A stretch of 64,000 nt of DNA from Flavobacteriaceae bacterium Ga0077528 (GCA_001464475.1 LNDX01000006.1:62001-126000), one strand, 5' to 3'; counted from the stretch's first letter, positions 1 through 8,190 are shown. Notes: generated by a model from the letters alone, not told the origin. Translations and numbers: made by a program.

Positions 1-498
1 GTTACCTGTAGTGTTGCCGTTCATAATTTGGTATTAACGGATGAAAAATTAGAAGGATTTGATACTCGATTTAAAGTTGCACCACCATTGCGAACAGACA
101 ATGATAGAATCGCTTTAATTTCTGGAATTTTAGATAATACTATTGATACGATAACATCAGACCACAATCCGATGGATATTGAACACAAAAAGATGGAATT
201 TGATTTAGCTAAAAACGGAACTATTGGTTTAGAAAGTGCTTTTGGAGCATTGTTAACCGTTTTACCATTAGAAAAAATAGTAGAAAAACTTACTTCAAGT
301 AGTACTATTTTCAATCTAAATCAAACGGAAATTGCTGAAGGAAATAAAGCCAATATCACTTTATTCACTACAGATACTGAATGGATTTTTACTAAAGAGC
401 ATATTTTATCAAAATCAAAAAATAGTGCTTTTCTTGGAACAAAAATGAAAGGAAAAGTAATTGGAATTTACAACAACAATAAATTAGTTTTAGCTTAA
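1..498 (+). CDS. Dihydroorotase-like amidohydrolase, C-terminal part
   Basis: This is the C-terminal portion of a protein whose reading frame is open from the first base, so the gene starts outside the window. The stretch TSDHNPMDIEHKK matches the C-terminal metal-site motif of dihydroorotases, where the Asp of the (S/T)DH motif is catalytic. It is followed by the usual glycine/leucine-rich helix and a C-terminal beta-sandwich strand segment. Dihydroorotase cyclises carbamoyl-aspartate in cytoplasmic pyrimidine synthesis; non-catalytic paralogues exist, and without the N-terminal HxH metal ligands I cannot tell which this is. The stop codon overlaps the ATG of the next gene (TAATG), so the two are translationally coupled. 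Confidence 0.8.
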   Translation, partial: VTCSVAVHNLVLTDEKLEGFDTRFKVAPPLRTDNDRIALISGILDNTIDTITSDHNPMDIEHKKMEFDLAKNGTIGLESAFGALLTVLPLEKIVEKLTSSSTIFNLNQTEIAEGNKANITLFTTDTEWIFTKEHILSKSKNSAFLGTKMKGKVIGIYNNNKLVLA

Positions 499-824
499 TG
501 GACAAGAAAACAATTGATGAAGGAAAATCAACTGCAATCACTAGTTACATTCTGATAATTGGTGTTTTAATTGCACTATCAATGAATTCGGAAAACAAAA
601 ATCCGTTTGCTTCATTCCACATTAGACAAGGATTAGGATTGACCTTAACATTTGTAGTTTTGGGTATTTCTATAAGTCATTTTGAAAGTGTTATGGTTGC
701 AGCACCAATGTGGATTTTCATTTCTGTATTAACGATTTATGGAATTTTTACAGCAGCTCGCGGTGAAACTATCAAATTACCATTACTTGGTGGATTGTAT
801 CAAAAATGGTTTAAAAATATTTAA
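498..824 (+). CDS. Small integral membrane protein, unknown function
   Basis: A 108-residue protein with three hydrophobic segments at about residues 15-31, 45-63 and 66-86, and a conserved-looking 'ASFHIRQGLGL' stretch between the first two. Proteins of this type are common in Flavobacteriia and are annotated only as membrane or 'import component' proteins. Its start overlaps the stop of the dihydroorotase-like gene by one base, and the esterase gene begins 10 bases downstream, so the three form one operon. No function can be assigned. Confidence 0.75.
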   Translation: MDKKTIDEGKSTAITSYILIIGVLIALSMNSENKNPFASFHIRQGLGLTLTFVVLGISISHFESVMVAAPMWIFISVLTIYGIFTAARGETIKLPLLGGLYQKWFKNI

Positions 825-833
825 TTTTATATA

Positions 834-1475
834 ATGACATTACATCACTTAGTTCGTGAACCCAAAATAAAGAAAGACAAAAATCCGTTACTGCTTTTAC
901 TTCATGGATATGGAAGTAATGAAGAAGATTTATTCTCTTTTGCATCAGAATTACCAGAGGAATATTATGTAGTTTCTGCTCGTGCTCCATACGATATGAT
1001 GTATGGAAGCTACGCTTGGTATGCCATAAACTTCGATGCCGATGAAAACAAATTTTCAGACATCGGTCAGGCACAGCAATCTAGAGATTTGATAGCTACA
1101 TTTATAGATGAATTAGTTGCCAATTATGCTATTGATGCCAATGATGTAACACTTATTGGATTTAGTCAAGGTTGCATTTTGAGTTATGCTATCGCTGTTT
1201 CTTATCCTCAGAAAGTACAACGTGTCGTTGCAATGAGTGGTTATTTTAATGAAGAAATTGCTATTGAAAATTTCAAAGAAAATGATTTATCTAAATTAAG
1301 AATATTTGCTTCTCATGGTTCAGTAGATCAAGTTGTTCCTGTAGATTGGGCAAGTAATTCAATTCCAAAACTTAAAGAACTTGGAATTGATATTGTATAT
1401 AAAGAATATCCTGTTGGACATGGTGTTGCACCACAAAATTTCTTCGATTTTAAAAATTGGTTACAAAACAGATAA
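834..1475 (+). CDS. Alpha/beta-hydrolase, phospholipase/carboxylesterase family
   Basis: A 213-residue cytoplasmic serine hydrolase with no signal peptide. The oxyanion-hole motif LLHGYGSNEED lies near residue 22, the nucleophile elbow GFSQG puts the catalytic serine at about residue 111, and the acid (SVDQVVPV, Asp165) and histidine (GHGV, His196) follow in canonical order. Length matches the YpfH/carboxylesterase family (about 210-220 residues), which hydrolyses short acyl esters; the natural substrate cannot be read from sequence. It is the last gene of the three-gene plus-strand operon and is followed by a clear terminator hairpin. Confidence 0.88.
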   Translation: MTLHHLVREPKIKKDKNPLLLLLHGYGSNEEDLFSFASELPEEYYVVSARAPYDMMYGSYAWYAINFDADENKFSDIGQAQQSRDLIATFIDELVANYAIDANDVTLIGFSQGCILSYAIAVSYPQKVQRVVAMSGYFNEEIAIENFKENDLSKLRIFASHGSVDQVVPVDWASNSIPKLKELGIDIVYKEYPVGHGVAPQNFFDFKNWLQNR

Positions 1476-1509
1476 AAAAAATGGCTCATTAATAACGAGC
1501 CATTTTTAT
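1474..1509. terminator. Bidirectional intrinsic terminator
   Basis: ATGGCTC (1481-1487) pairs with GAGCCAT (1497-1503) and is flanked by an A-run on the left and a T-run on the right. It separates the convergent esterase and lipoprotein genes and can end transcription from both sides. Confidence 0.8.
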
Positions 1510-1528
1510 TTAAATCTATAGTAATAAT

Positions 1529-2017
1529 TTATTCACCTTCTTCTGGATTATCGCTTCCGGTAACTTTATTTCCAATTTCACCATCACCAGAATAAATAGT
1601 TACACCTGCTTTTTTAAGCACATATCCTTTCCAAGGAACCAATTGATAATCTTCAAAAATCCATGGTTTTCCCTCAGCACTTCTTGTTAAAATGAATGAC
1701 TTTTCGTCTGGCATAAATACTTCAGCTTTATCACCATTATCATTAAAAAGCACATAAGCACAAAGCGTTACATCTTCTGTAGCAATATCATCCGATGGAT
1801 TTAATTGAATTCCTGTGAATGCTCTAACACATTCTTTATTCAATTTAGACCAAGTATATCCAGCAGATGCCAAACATCCATTCTCATCTTGATCTGCTCC
1901 TACTATTGTTGAATCTTTTGGTTGAGTTTTTGTCTCATCTTGAATAGCATCATCTTGCTGTTTGCAAGAAACTAAGACAATCAACAAAAGAACTAAAGTG
2001 GTTATATTTTTAATCAT
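1529..2017 (-). CDS. Lipoprotein, unknown function
   Basis: A 162-residue protein with a short hydrophobic signal and a lipobox LVSC giving the lipidated Cys18, so it is exported and membrane-anchored. The mature part has a charged linker and then a segment GCLASAGYTWSKLNKEC in which two cysteines could form a disulfide. I do not recognise a named domain; similar proteins are found in Flavobacteriia as uncharacterised lipoproteins. It lies 10 bases downstream of another small envelope protein and shares orientation with the MBL hydrolase, suggesting one operon. Confidence 0.75.
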   Translation of the reverse strand: MIKNITTLVLLLIVLVSCKQQDDAIQDETKTQPKDSTIVGADQDENGCLASAGYTWSKLNKECVRAFTGIQLNPSDDIATEDVTLCAYVLFNDNGDKAEVFMPDEKSFILTRSAEGKPWIFEDYQLVPWKGYVLKKAGVTIYSGDGEIGNKVTGSDNPEEGE

Positions 2018-2027
2018 ATGATATTAT

Positions 2028-2519
2028 TTAATATTCTTCTTTTGGATAAATAAAGCTATCCATAACTTGAAAAGTTACCTTTCCGGTTTCATCTATGAAA
2101 TACTTCAACATTACATCGCCCCAATAAGTTCCATCACTATAGTTGGCTATTATCCAACGATGATTTAATATTTTTATTTTATTGATAATGAATTTTTGTG
2201 CTCCTAATTTTTCTTGACCAGTATAGATATTGCCTTCAGGTTTATCATTATAAGCTAACAATGCCTCTCTAATTTGAGGAACTAATTTAGTTACATCTTT
2301 ACCTTCAAAATAGTTTTGTGCGTATTCATTCTTCTCAAGTGAAAAACTATCTGCATCACTCAACTGATTGATTAAAAGATTGATAGTATCTTTTGCACTT
2401 TTTTCGTTTGATAAACTAATGCTCTTTTCGTGAGCCATTTGTTTGTTGTAATACATATAAGTAAATGCAGCAATTAAAGCCGAACAAATAAATAAATACA
2501 AATACAATTGTCTTTTCAT
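2028..2519 (-). CDS. Membrane-anchored hypothetical protein
   Basis: A 163-residue protein with one N-terminal hydrophobic segment (about residues 5-23) that is an uncleaved anchor or signal, followed by a soluble, probably periplasmic, domain rich in charged residues. It begins one base after the stop codon of the upstream MBL hydrolase gene, so the two are co-transcribed. No recognised motif; function unknown. Confidence 0.7.
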   Translation of the reverse strand: MKRQLYLYLFICSALIAAFTYMYYNKQMAHEKSISLSNEKSAKDTINLLINQLSDADSFSLEKNEYAQNYFEGKDVTKLVPQIREALLAYNDKPEGNIYTGQEKLGAQKFIINKIKILNHRWIIANYSDGTYWGDVMLKYFIDETGKVTFQVMDSFIYPKEEY

Positions 2520-2520
2520 A

Positions 2521-3285
2521 CTATATAGAAATTTCTAAATTATCATAAGCCAAAAAAACATTCTTTGGCAACCTTTTTTGTACCTCTTCATGAAAACCTA
2601 GTAAATGACTTATGTGCGTCAAATAAGTTTTTTCAGGTTGTACCAAAGTTACAAAATCTAACGCATCTTGCAAACTAAAATGTGAATGGTGCGGTTCTTC
2701 TCGCAAGGCATTAATAACCAACACTTTCACACCTTTTATTTTTTCAACTTCTTCCGAAGCTATAGTTTTTACATCGGTTAAATAAGCAAAATCATTTATT
2801 CTGAAACCAAAAACTTGTAAATTTCCATGCATTGCATCGATTGGTGTAACTTTAAAATTACCGATGACAAAATCTTTATTATTAGAAACCTCAATAGCTT
2901 TTACAGATGGAGCTCCTGGATATTTATTCTCCGTTTCAAACACATAATCAAATCTTTTTTCCAGATTTTTAATTACACGTTCATGCGCATAAATTGGAAT
3001 CTCTCCTTGTCGGAAATTAAACGGACGAATATCATCAATTCCGGCAGTGTGATCAGAATGTTCGTGCGTGAATAAAATAGCATTAATTTTCGAACATTTA
3101 GAAGTTAACATTTGTTGTCTAAAATCGGGACCACAATCAACTACCACGGAGTTTTCGTCGTCATGAACCCAAACAGAAACACGTAAACGTTTGTCTTTCA
3201 AATCGTCACTCAAACATACCGAATGATGACTTCCAATTACTGGAATACCTTGCGAAGTTCCTGTTCCTAAAAAATAAACCTTCAT
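2521..3285 (-). CDS. MBL-fold metallohydrolase, PhnP-like
   Basis: A 254-residue cytoplasmic metallo-beta-lactamase-fold hydrolase. The N-terminal GTGTSQGIP motif and the metal-binding THEHSDH motif (His74, His76, Asp78, His79) are intact, and a C-terminal THISHLLGFHEE supplies further histidines. The arrangement matches the PhnP/Lactamase_B_2 group, which acts as cyclic phosphodiesterases; the precise substrate is not evident and no phn genes are nearby. First gene of a three-gene minus-strand operon. Confidence 0.88.
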   Translation of the reverse strand: MKVYFLGTGTSQGIPVIGSHHSVCLSDDLKDKRLRVSVWVHDDENSVVVDCGPDFRQQMLTSKCSKINAILFTHEHSDHTAGIDDIRPFNFRQGEIPIYAHERVIKNLEKRFDYVFETENKYPGAPSVKAIEVSNNKDFVIGNFKVTPIDAMHGNLQVFGFRINDFAYLTDVKTIASEEVEKIKGVKVLVINALREEPHHSHFSLQDALDFVTLVQPEKTYLTHISHLLGFHEEVQKRLPKNVFLAYDNLEISI

Positions 3286-3383
3286 TTAGCACGATTTTTG
3301 TTATACTTTTTATAAAAAAGTATTAGATGTTAATTTTCTACAAAAATAGAACTATTTATCTTTTAATACCGCAATCGTTTTAG

Positions 3384-3391
3384 TAACTTTG
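3384..3391 (+). promoter_or_regulatory. Bacteroidota -7 promoter element
   Basis: TAACTTTG fits the Bacteroidota -7 consensus TAnnTTTG. It lies 19 bases before the ATG at 3410 and overlaps a possible upstream TTG start (3389), which argues that translation begins at 3404 or 3410. No good -33 TTG is visible. Confidence 0.5.
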
Positions 3392-3409
3392 CAATGTATA
3401 ATAATGATT

Positions 3410-4873
3410 ATGGGAAATAACGGATTAGATATTAAGTTAAAAGGAGACAAAGTAATTGAGCAAATTCCGTCTATAAAAGACAAAGCGCTTAGAATTAACT
3501 TGAACGAAAATATTTATGGAACATTCGCTGAAATTGGCGCTGGACAAGAAACTGTTCGTCACTTTTTTAGATCTGGAGGTTCTTCTGGAACTATTGCAAA
3601 GGCAATGTCGGCTTACGATAAAGACTTTAGTGATGCCATTTATGGTATTGAAGGTGATGGTCGTTATGTAACAGAAAGTCGTCTTAAAAAAATGCTTACG
3701 CATGAAGTTGACTTAATTGAAAAACGTTTGGATAGAGAAAAACATCCTAACAAAATGTTCTTTAGTTATGCAAATACAGTGGCAACTATTGATTTTGCTA
3801 AGCAGTTCAAAGGTCATGGTTGGGTTGGAATAAAATACCAAATCGAACCAGACGAAGAATACAACGAAATTATACTTCACATACGTTTTAAAGAAACTGA
3901 TGCTCGTTTGCAACAAGAAACACTTGGTATTCTTGGTGTGAATTTAATATATGGTGCGTTTTACAAATACAATGATCCTAAAAAATTATTGCGTTATTTG
4001 TATGACCACTTAGACAAAGACCAATTAGAAATTGATACTATCAACTTCTCAGGACCACGTTTTGCTAATGTAGATAATCGTTTGATGAGTTTACAATTGG
4101 TTAAAAATGGAATGACGGATGCCGTGATGTTTGGTCCAGATGGAAAAAACATACTTCCGGCTGCGGTTCTTTACAAGAAAAATATTTTAGCATTAAGAGG
4201 AAGTTTCCGTCCGGTTACTAAGGTAAATATGGACATGTATGAGAAATCTCTTGAAATGTTTGTGGAAGAAAATAAAGTTGAAAAAGACAATACGTTCGTA
4301 ATTTTTGAAATTACACTTTCCAACTTACGTTCTGAAGGAGAAATTGACGAACGTGACTTTATGGACAGAGCCGAATTGCTTTGTTCGTTGGGTCAAACCG
4401 TTATGATTTCTAACTTCCAAGAATATTATAAAGTAGTTGAATATTTCTCTAGTTATACCAAAGCTCGTATGGGATTGGTTATGGGAGTAAACAATTTGGT
4501 TGATATTTTTGACGAGAAATACTACCGTCATTTAAGTGGTGGAATCCTTGAAGCTTTTGGAAAATTATTCTACAGAGACTTAAAAGTTTATCTGTATCCA
4601 ATGGAAGAAAATGGCGAAATCATTACTTCACAAAACTTGAAAGTACATCCTAGAATGAAAGAATTGTACAAATTCTTCGCATACAACGGAAAAGTTGTTG
4701 ATGTACCAGTAAACGAAAAGCAAAATCTAAAAATTTTCTCAAGAGAAGTATTAAAAATGATCAACAATGGAACACCTGGCTGGGAAAGAATGTTACCAGA
4801 AGGTACAGCCGAATTAATAAAACAACACAAGCTATTTGGTTACGACCCAAATCGCGTGCTTGAAGAAGCTTAA
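3410..4873 (+). CDS. Conserved protein of unknown function, about 487 residues
   Basis: A soluble protein with no signal peptide or membrane segment, beginning near MGNNGLDIKLKG. Database entries for such Flavobacteriia proteins are, to my recollection, inconsistently labelled (TonB receptor or nucleotide adenylyltransferase), but there is no plug or barrel and no recognisable nucleotidyltransferase HxGH signature. Striking glycine-rich N-terminal stretches (TFAEIGAGQETVRHFF, then RSGGSSGTIAKAMSAYD) and a long acidic, Arg/Asp-rich middle look like an enzyme. I chose the ATG at 3410 because the region just upstream carries a promoter -7 element. Monocistronic: own promoter and own terminator. 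Confidence 0.8.
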   Translation: MGNNGLDIKLKGDKVIEQIPSIKDKALRINLNENIYGTFAEIGAGQETVRHFFRSGGSSGTIAKAMSAYDKDFSDAIYGIEGDGRYVTESRLKKMLTHEVDLIEKRLDREKHPNKMFFSYANTVATIDFAKQFKGHGWVGIKYQIEPDEEYNEIILHIRFKETDARLQQETLGILGVNLIYGAFYKYNDPKKLLRYLYDHLDKDQLEIDTINFSGPRFANVDNRLMSLQLVKNGMTDAVMFGPDGKNILPAAVLYKKNILALRGSFRPVTKVNMDMYEKSLEMFVEENKVEKDNTFVIFEITLSNLRSEGEIDERDFMDRAELLCSLGQTVMISNFQEYYKVVEYFSSYTKARMGLVMGVNNLVDIFDEKYYRHLSGGILEAFGKLFYRDLKVYLYPMEENGEIITSQNLKVHPRMKELYKFFAYNGKVVDVPVNEKQNLKIFSREVLKMINNGTPGWERMLPEGTAELIKQHKLFGYDPNRVLEEA

Positions 4874-4879
4874 TATAGA

Positions 4880-4912
4880 AATCCTCAGTTCAAAACTGGG
4901 GATTTTTTTTTT
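4880..4912 (+). terminator. Intrinsic terminator
   Basis: An 11-bp stem (4880-4890 with 4894-4904, one G-U pair, loop of three bases) followed by a run of T, just after the stop of the upstream gene. Confidence 0.85.
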
Positions 4913-5051
4913 ATATTTATTTAATTGTGATTGCAAATAAAATGAAAGATCTGTAATCAAAATATATAAATAAAGATAACATTAAAAATACTTTATATAT
5001 TTTAAAATCTACTTAAACAACAAAAATAAAATGTTAAAAAATAAATATTTA

Positions 5052-5081
5052 TTGTTTATCAATAATTATTTATTATATTTG
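5052..5081 (+). promoter_or_regulatory. Promoter for the DUF2975/HTH pair
   Basis: TTG at 5052-5054 and TATATTTG at 5074-5081 are separated by 19 bases, matching the Flavobacterium consensus (TTG, about 17-23 bases, TAnnTTTG). The ATG follows 25 bases downstream. Confidence 0.65.
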
Positions 5082-5106
5082 TACCATAATTTTAAAACAA
5101 ACAATT

Positions 5107-5661
5107 ATGGAAATCAAAATTACTACTAGGCAAATACTAAAAGTTTTATACATTTTATCTTGGCTTATCTTTGTTGGAATTTGTATAGACACTGGAGGTG
5201 TTATATTTAATGCGATTTATGCGTTTTTCTTTAAGCCAATTGTTGCAAAATATTTTTGGAATGGCTTAGATTTGTCTTCGCTCTTTCAATTTGATCGTGG
5301 CTATTTTTTAGTAGAAACTTTTCTAATGTCGATTGTAGGCATTATGAAAGCAATTATGTTTTATCTAATTATAAAATTAATACACGATAAAAAATTAAAT
5401 CTTTTAAAACCTTTTAGTAATGAAGTTAGAAAATTCATCTTCACTTTGGTTTTTTTGACTTTTGGAATTGGGTTATTCTCAAGTTGGGCTGTGAATTATG
5501 CAGAATGGTTTGAAAGTAAAGGTGTTATAATGCCAGATATTAATTTACTTAAAATAGATGGCGCTGGAGTATGGTTATTTATGAGCGTTGTCTTATTTAT
5601 AATTGCTCAAATTTTTAAAAGAGGAATCGAAATTCAAGAAGAAAACGAACTAACTGTATAA
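5107..5661 (+). CDS. DUF2975-type membrane protein
   Basis: A 184-residue protein with four hydrophobic segments (about residues 13-37, 70-90, 114-132 and 153-170), consistent with the DUF2975 family. In many bacteria such proteins are encoded directly upstream of a small XRE-type regulator, as here: the HTH gene starts three bases after this stop. The pair is thought to form a small sensor or autoregulated unit, but the biochemical role of the family is not known. A good promoter lies 25 bases upstream. Confidence 0.8.
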   Translation: MEIKITTRQILKVLYILSWLIFVGICIDTGGVIFNAIYAFFFKPIVAKYFWNGLDLSSLFQFDRGYFLVETFLMSIVGIMKAIMFYLIIKLIHDKKLNLLKPFSNEVRKFIFTLVFLTFGIGLFSSWAVNYAEWFESKGVIMPDINLLKIDGAGVWLFMSVVLFIIAQIFKRGIEIQEENELTV

Positions 5662-5664
5662 GCT

Positions 5665-5868
5665 ATGCCAATAATTGTAAACCTCGACGTGATGATGGCT
5701 AAAAGAAAAATGTCATTAAATGAACTTTCAGAAAAAGTTGATTTGACCTTAGCCAATCTTTCTATACTCAAAACTGGAAAAGCCAAAGCGGTTCGTTTTA
5801 GTACACTAGAAGCCATTTGTAAAGCATTAGACTGTCAACCAGCCGATTTGCTAGAATATAAAGAATAG
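5665..5868 (+). CDS. XRE-family helix-turn-helix regulator, YozG-like
   Basis: A 67-residue protein that is a single Cro/C1-type HTH domain: residues about 13-62 contain the helices KMSLNELSEKVDLTLANLSILKTG and FSTLEAICKALDCQPADLLEY, the latter typical of XRE proteins. It is co-transcribed with the DUF2975 membrane protein (3-base gap), the usual partner of YozG-like regulators. It probably controls its own operon; other targets are unknown. Confidence 0.88.
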   Translation: MPIIVNLDVMMAKRKMSLNELSEKVDLTLANLSILKTGKAKAVRFSTLEAICKALDCQPADLLEYKE

Positions 5869-5905
5869 AAAAAAAACCTCGTTACTAACTAACGAGGTTT
5901 TTTGT
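5869..5905. terminator. Bidirectional intrinsic terminator
   Basis: CCTCGTTA (5877-5884) pairs with TAACGAGG (5890-5897), with A-run and T-run flanks extending the stem. It lies between the convergent HTH and bcp genes. Confidence 0.85.
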
Positions 5906-5906
5906 T

Positions 5907-6359
5907 TTATTTCAGAATCTGTGAAGCGTGAACTTTAGTTTTTACGTCAGTAATAACTTCATCGATTACTCCATTTTCGTCTATTACGAAAGTCGTTCTG
6001 TGAATTCCATCGTATTCTTTTCCCATAAACTTTTTTGGACCCCAAACGCCAAAGGCTTGAATTACAGATTTGTCCTCATCAGCAAGTAATGGAAATGGAA
6101 AATCAAATTTTTCTTTGAATTTGAATTGTGCTTTTTCACTATCAGCACTTACTCCTAATAAAGCATAATTATTAGCTTGGAAACGTTCAAAATTATCTCT
6201 CAAATCGCAAGCTTCTGCAGTACATCCTGGCGTATTGGCTTTTGGATAAAAGAAAACTACTAATTTTTTTCCTTTATAATCTGCTAATGTGTGTAGGTTT
6301 CCATCTTGGTCTTTACCTGAAAAACTTGGAGCTTTGTCTCCTTTTTTAAGTGTTGTCAT
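5907..6359 (-). CDS. bcp: Thioredoxin-dependent thiol peroxidase (peroxiredoxin Q/Bcp)
   Basis: A 150-residue peroxiredoxin of the usual family length, cytoplasmic. The active-site block FFYPKANTPGCTAEAC carries the peroxidatic Cys46 and the resolving Cys51 spaced five residues apart, as in atypical 2-Cys Bcp enzymes. It reduces hydroperoxides using thioredoxin. It stands alone, divergent from nth with about 100 bases between them; a possible minus-strand -7 element (TAAATTTG) lies at 6448-6455. Confidence 0.93.
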   Translation of the reverse strand: MTTLKKGDKAPSFSGKDQDGNLHTLADYKGKKLVVFFYPKANTPGCTAEACDLRDNFERFQANNYALLGVSADSEKAQFKFKEKFDFPFPLLADEDKSVIQAFGVWGPKKFMGKEYDGIHRTTFVIDENGVIDEVITDVKTKVHASQILK

Positions 6360-6462
6360 TATTTATGGTTTAAAAGTTGACTTCGAGTGCCTCAGCCAAC
6401 AAAATTTGATATTTGAATTGTCCTTTAAATTGACTTATTTTACAATCCAAATTTAGTTAAAA

Positions 6463-7131
6463 ATGACCAAGAAAGAGCGTGCAACGTTTGTTATAAATAC
6501 GTTAAAAGAACTTTATCCAACCATTCCGATTCCTTTAGACCATAAAGATCCTTATACTTTGTTGGTTGCTGTGCTGCTTTCTGCACAATGTACTGATGTT
6601 CGTGTGAATCAAATCACACCTTTACTTTTTGCGAAAGCAGACAATCCCTACGATATGATAAAAATGAGTGTGGAAGAAATTAAGGAAATTATTCGTCCTT
6701 GTGGCTTATCTCCAATGAAATCAAAAGGAATTCATGGTTTATCGCAAATATTAATCGACAAATATAATGGAGAAGTTCCGCAGAGTTTTGAGGCTCTGGA
6801 AGCACTTCCGGCTGTTGGACACAAAACAGCTAGCGTTGTTATGAGTCAGGCGTTTGGAGTTCCTGCATTTCCTGTGGATACTCATATTCATAGGTTAATG
6901 TATCGATGGAATTTAACTTCGGGCAAAAATGTGGTTCAAACTGAAAAAGATGCCAAAGCCATTTTTCCTAAAGATTTATGGAATGATTTACACTTACAAA
7001 TCATTTGGTACGGAAGAGAATATTCTCCAGCGCGAGGTTGGGATATTGAAAAAGATATAATTACAAAAACTATTGGAAGAAAAGAAGTTCTAAAAGAATT
7101 TGATAAAAAAATATCGCGTCCAGTTAAATAA
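6463..7131 (+). CDS. nth: Endonuclease III, without Fe-S cluster cysteines
   Basis: A 222-residue DNA glycosylase/AP lyase for oxidised pyrimidines in base-excision repair. The helix-hairpin-helix LPAVGHKTASVV carries the catalytic lysine (Lys121) and VDTHIHRL the catalytic aspartate (Asp139). Canonical Nth has four C-terminal cysteines holding a [4Fe-4S] cluster; here the region after IIWYGREYSPARGW contains none, and the only cysteines are residues 43 and 80. The catalytic core is otherwise intact, so it is probably active but clusterless. Its last codons form one arm of a hairpin shared with the gene on the opposite strand. Confidence 0.92.
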   Translation: MTKKERATFVINTLKELYPTIPIPLDHKDPYTLLVAVLLSAQCTDVRVNQITPLLFAKADNPYDMIKMSVEEIKEIIRPCGLSPMKSKGIHGLSQILIDKYNGEVPQSFEALEALPAVGHKTASVVMSQAFGVPAFPVDTHIHRLMYRWNLTSGKNVVQTEKDAKAIFPKDLWNDLHLQIIWYGREYSPARGWDIEKDIITKTIGRKEVLKEFDKKISRPVK

Positions 7132-7146
7132 AACTAGACGCGATAT
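7104..7146 (-). terminator. Terminator of the sigma factor/small ORF unit
   Basis: ATATCGCGTC (7111-7120) pairs with GACGCGATAT (7137-7146), with an inner AGTT/AACT extension. Read on the minus strand it is followed by seven T. The left arm lies inside the 3' end of nth. Confidence 0.7.
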
Positions 7147-7147
7147 G

Positions 7148-7291
7148 TTAATTAGCAAGGAGTTCGAAGTTCATATTACCTACTTTGACCATTTTCAAAG
7201 CTTTCGAATAATTAAGTATGAAATTAATTGTTTCTTTTTTTGGTAACATTTTTGTGTTTGCTAATGCTTTTTTAGAGTAAAGTTTTGCCAT
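7148..7291 (-). CDS. Small protein of 47 residues
   Basis: A short reading frame starting MAKLYSKKALANTKMLPKK and ending with MNFELLAN, basic in its first half and containing a hydrophobic/amphipathic centre. It begins 51 bases after the sigma factor stop, in the same direction, and ends directly before a terminator hairpin, so the two genes probably form one transcript. I recall similar mini-proteins in other Flavobacterium genomes but cannot confirm this. No function can be assigned; a role with the neighbouring sigma factor is conceivable from position only. Confidence 0.6.
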   Translation of the reverse strand: MAKLYSKKALANTKMLPKKETINFILNYSKALKMVKVGNMNFELLAN

Positions 7292-7341
7292 AGAGTGATT
7301 TAAATTATACTACTATAACGTTATAACTTTACATATATTGT

Positions 7342-7926
7342 TTAATTGGTCAAAATAATTTGATTTTTTTCAATTAATTTTCTCAAGTTCATTAGTGCAT
7401 ATCGCATTCTACCCAAAGCAGTATTAATGCTAACACCTGTTAATTCAGCAATTTCGTTAAAACTTAAGTCTTGATAGATTCGCATAGTCAACACTTCTCT
7501 CTGATCATCAGGAAGTTGTTTTATTATTTTTTGCAAATCTTTTTCAATAACTTCTGTAATAATTCTACCTTCAGCATTCATTGAAGTATCCGTTAAAACA
7601 GAAAAAATTGAAAACTCTTCGGTTTCGCGAAGCATTGGCATTTTTTTGTTCTTACGATAATGATCCACAATAAGATTATGTGAAATACGCATTACCCAAG
7701 GTAAAAATTTACCTTCTTCGTTGTATGAATTAGATTTTAAAGTCTTGATTACTTTGATAAAAGTATCTTGAAATACGTCGTCAGCTACATCACGGTCGGC
7801 CATTTTGGAATAAATAAATCCATAAATTTTAGACTGATGTCTGTTGATTAATACAGCCAAAGCGTTCTCGTCGCCGGCTATATAATTCTTTACCAATAAA
7901 GCGTCTGGGATTTGAATAGTAGCCAT
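7342..7926 (-). CDS. RNA polymerase sigma-70 family factor (ECF type)
   Basis: A 194-residue sigma factor with region 2 (about residues 24-95, including DVFQDTFIKVIKTL and WVMRISHNLIVDHYRK) and region 4 (about 125-185, LPDDQREVLTMRIYQDLSFNEIAELTGVSINTALGRMRYAL, read as an HTH). It lacks region 3, as ECF factors do. No anti-sigma factor gene follows; instead a 47-residue ORF lies downstream. It has its own promoter, so it is not simply part of a stress operon. Target genes cannot be deduced. Confidence 0.9.
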   Translation of the reverse strand: MATIQIPDALLVKNYIAGDENALAVLINRHQSKIYGFIYSKMADRDVADDVFQDTFIKVIKTLKSNSYNEEGKFLPWVMRISHNLIVDHYRKNKKMPMLRETEEFSIFSVLTDTSMNAEGRIITEVIEKDLQKIIKQLPDDQREVLTMRIYQDLSFNEIAELTGVSINTALGRMRYALMNLRKLIEKNQIILTN

Positions 7927-8023
7927 AAAATTACCTTTTAGTTTTGGGTTAAAAAATCGTAATGTTTTTTCTAAAAGTAATTTTTTGCGATAGGCGACTG
8001 TTAAAATTTGATTAAATTATAGC

Positions 8024-8056
8024 CAAATGTAACATAAACTTTTCTTAATATGCAAA
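8024..8056 (-). promoter_or_regulatory. Promoter of the sigma factor gene
   Basis: On the minus strand TTTG (8053-8056) is followed after 21 bases by TACATTTG (8024-8031), matching the Bacteroidota consensus. The sigma factor start lies 97 bases further on, leaving a long leader. Confidence 0.5.
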
Positions 8057-8117
8057 TAAAATTTAAAATTTTAACATTTCAAATGCAATAAAATTGAAAA
8101 AGTAGCATAAAAACGAC

Positions 8118-8160
8118 AAAAAGACCTTACAAAATGGGATTATCTTGTAAGGCCTTTAAA
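8118..8160 (-). terminator. Terminator of the glucan operon
   Basis: A 13-pair stem with one mismatch (8120-8132 with 8145-8157) followed on the minus strand by a T-rich tract. It lies 31 bases past the stop codon of the last operon gene (GH16 with sorting domain). Confidence 0.8.
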
Positions 8161-8190
8161 AGTTATAAAAGTATCAAATTGAAATTTAAT

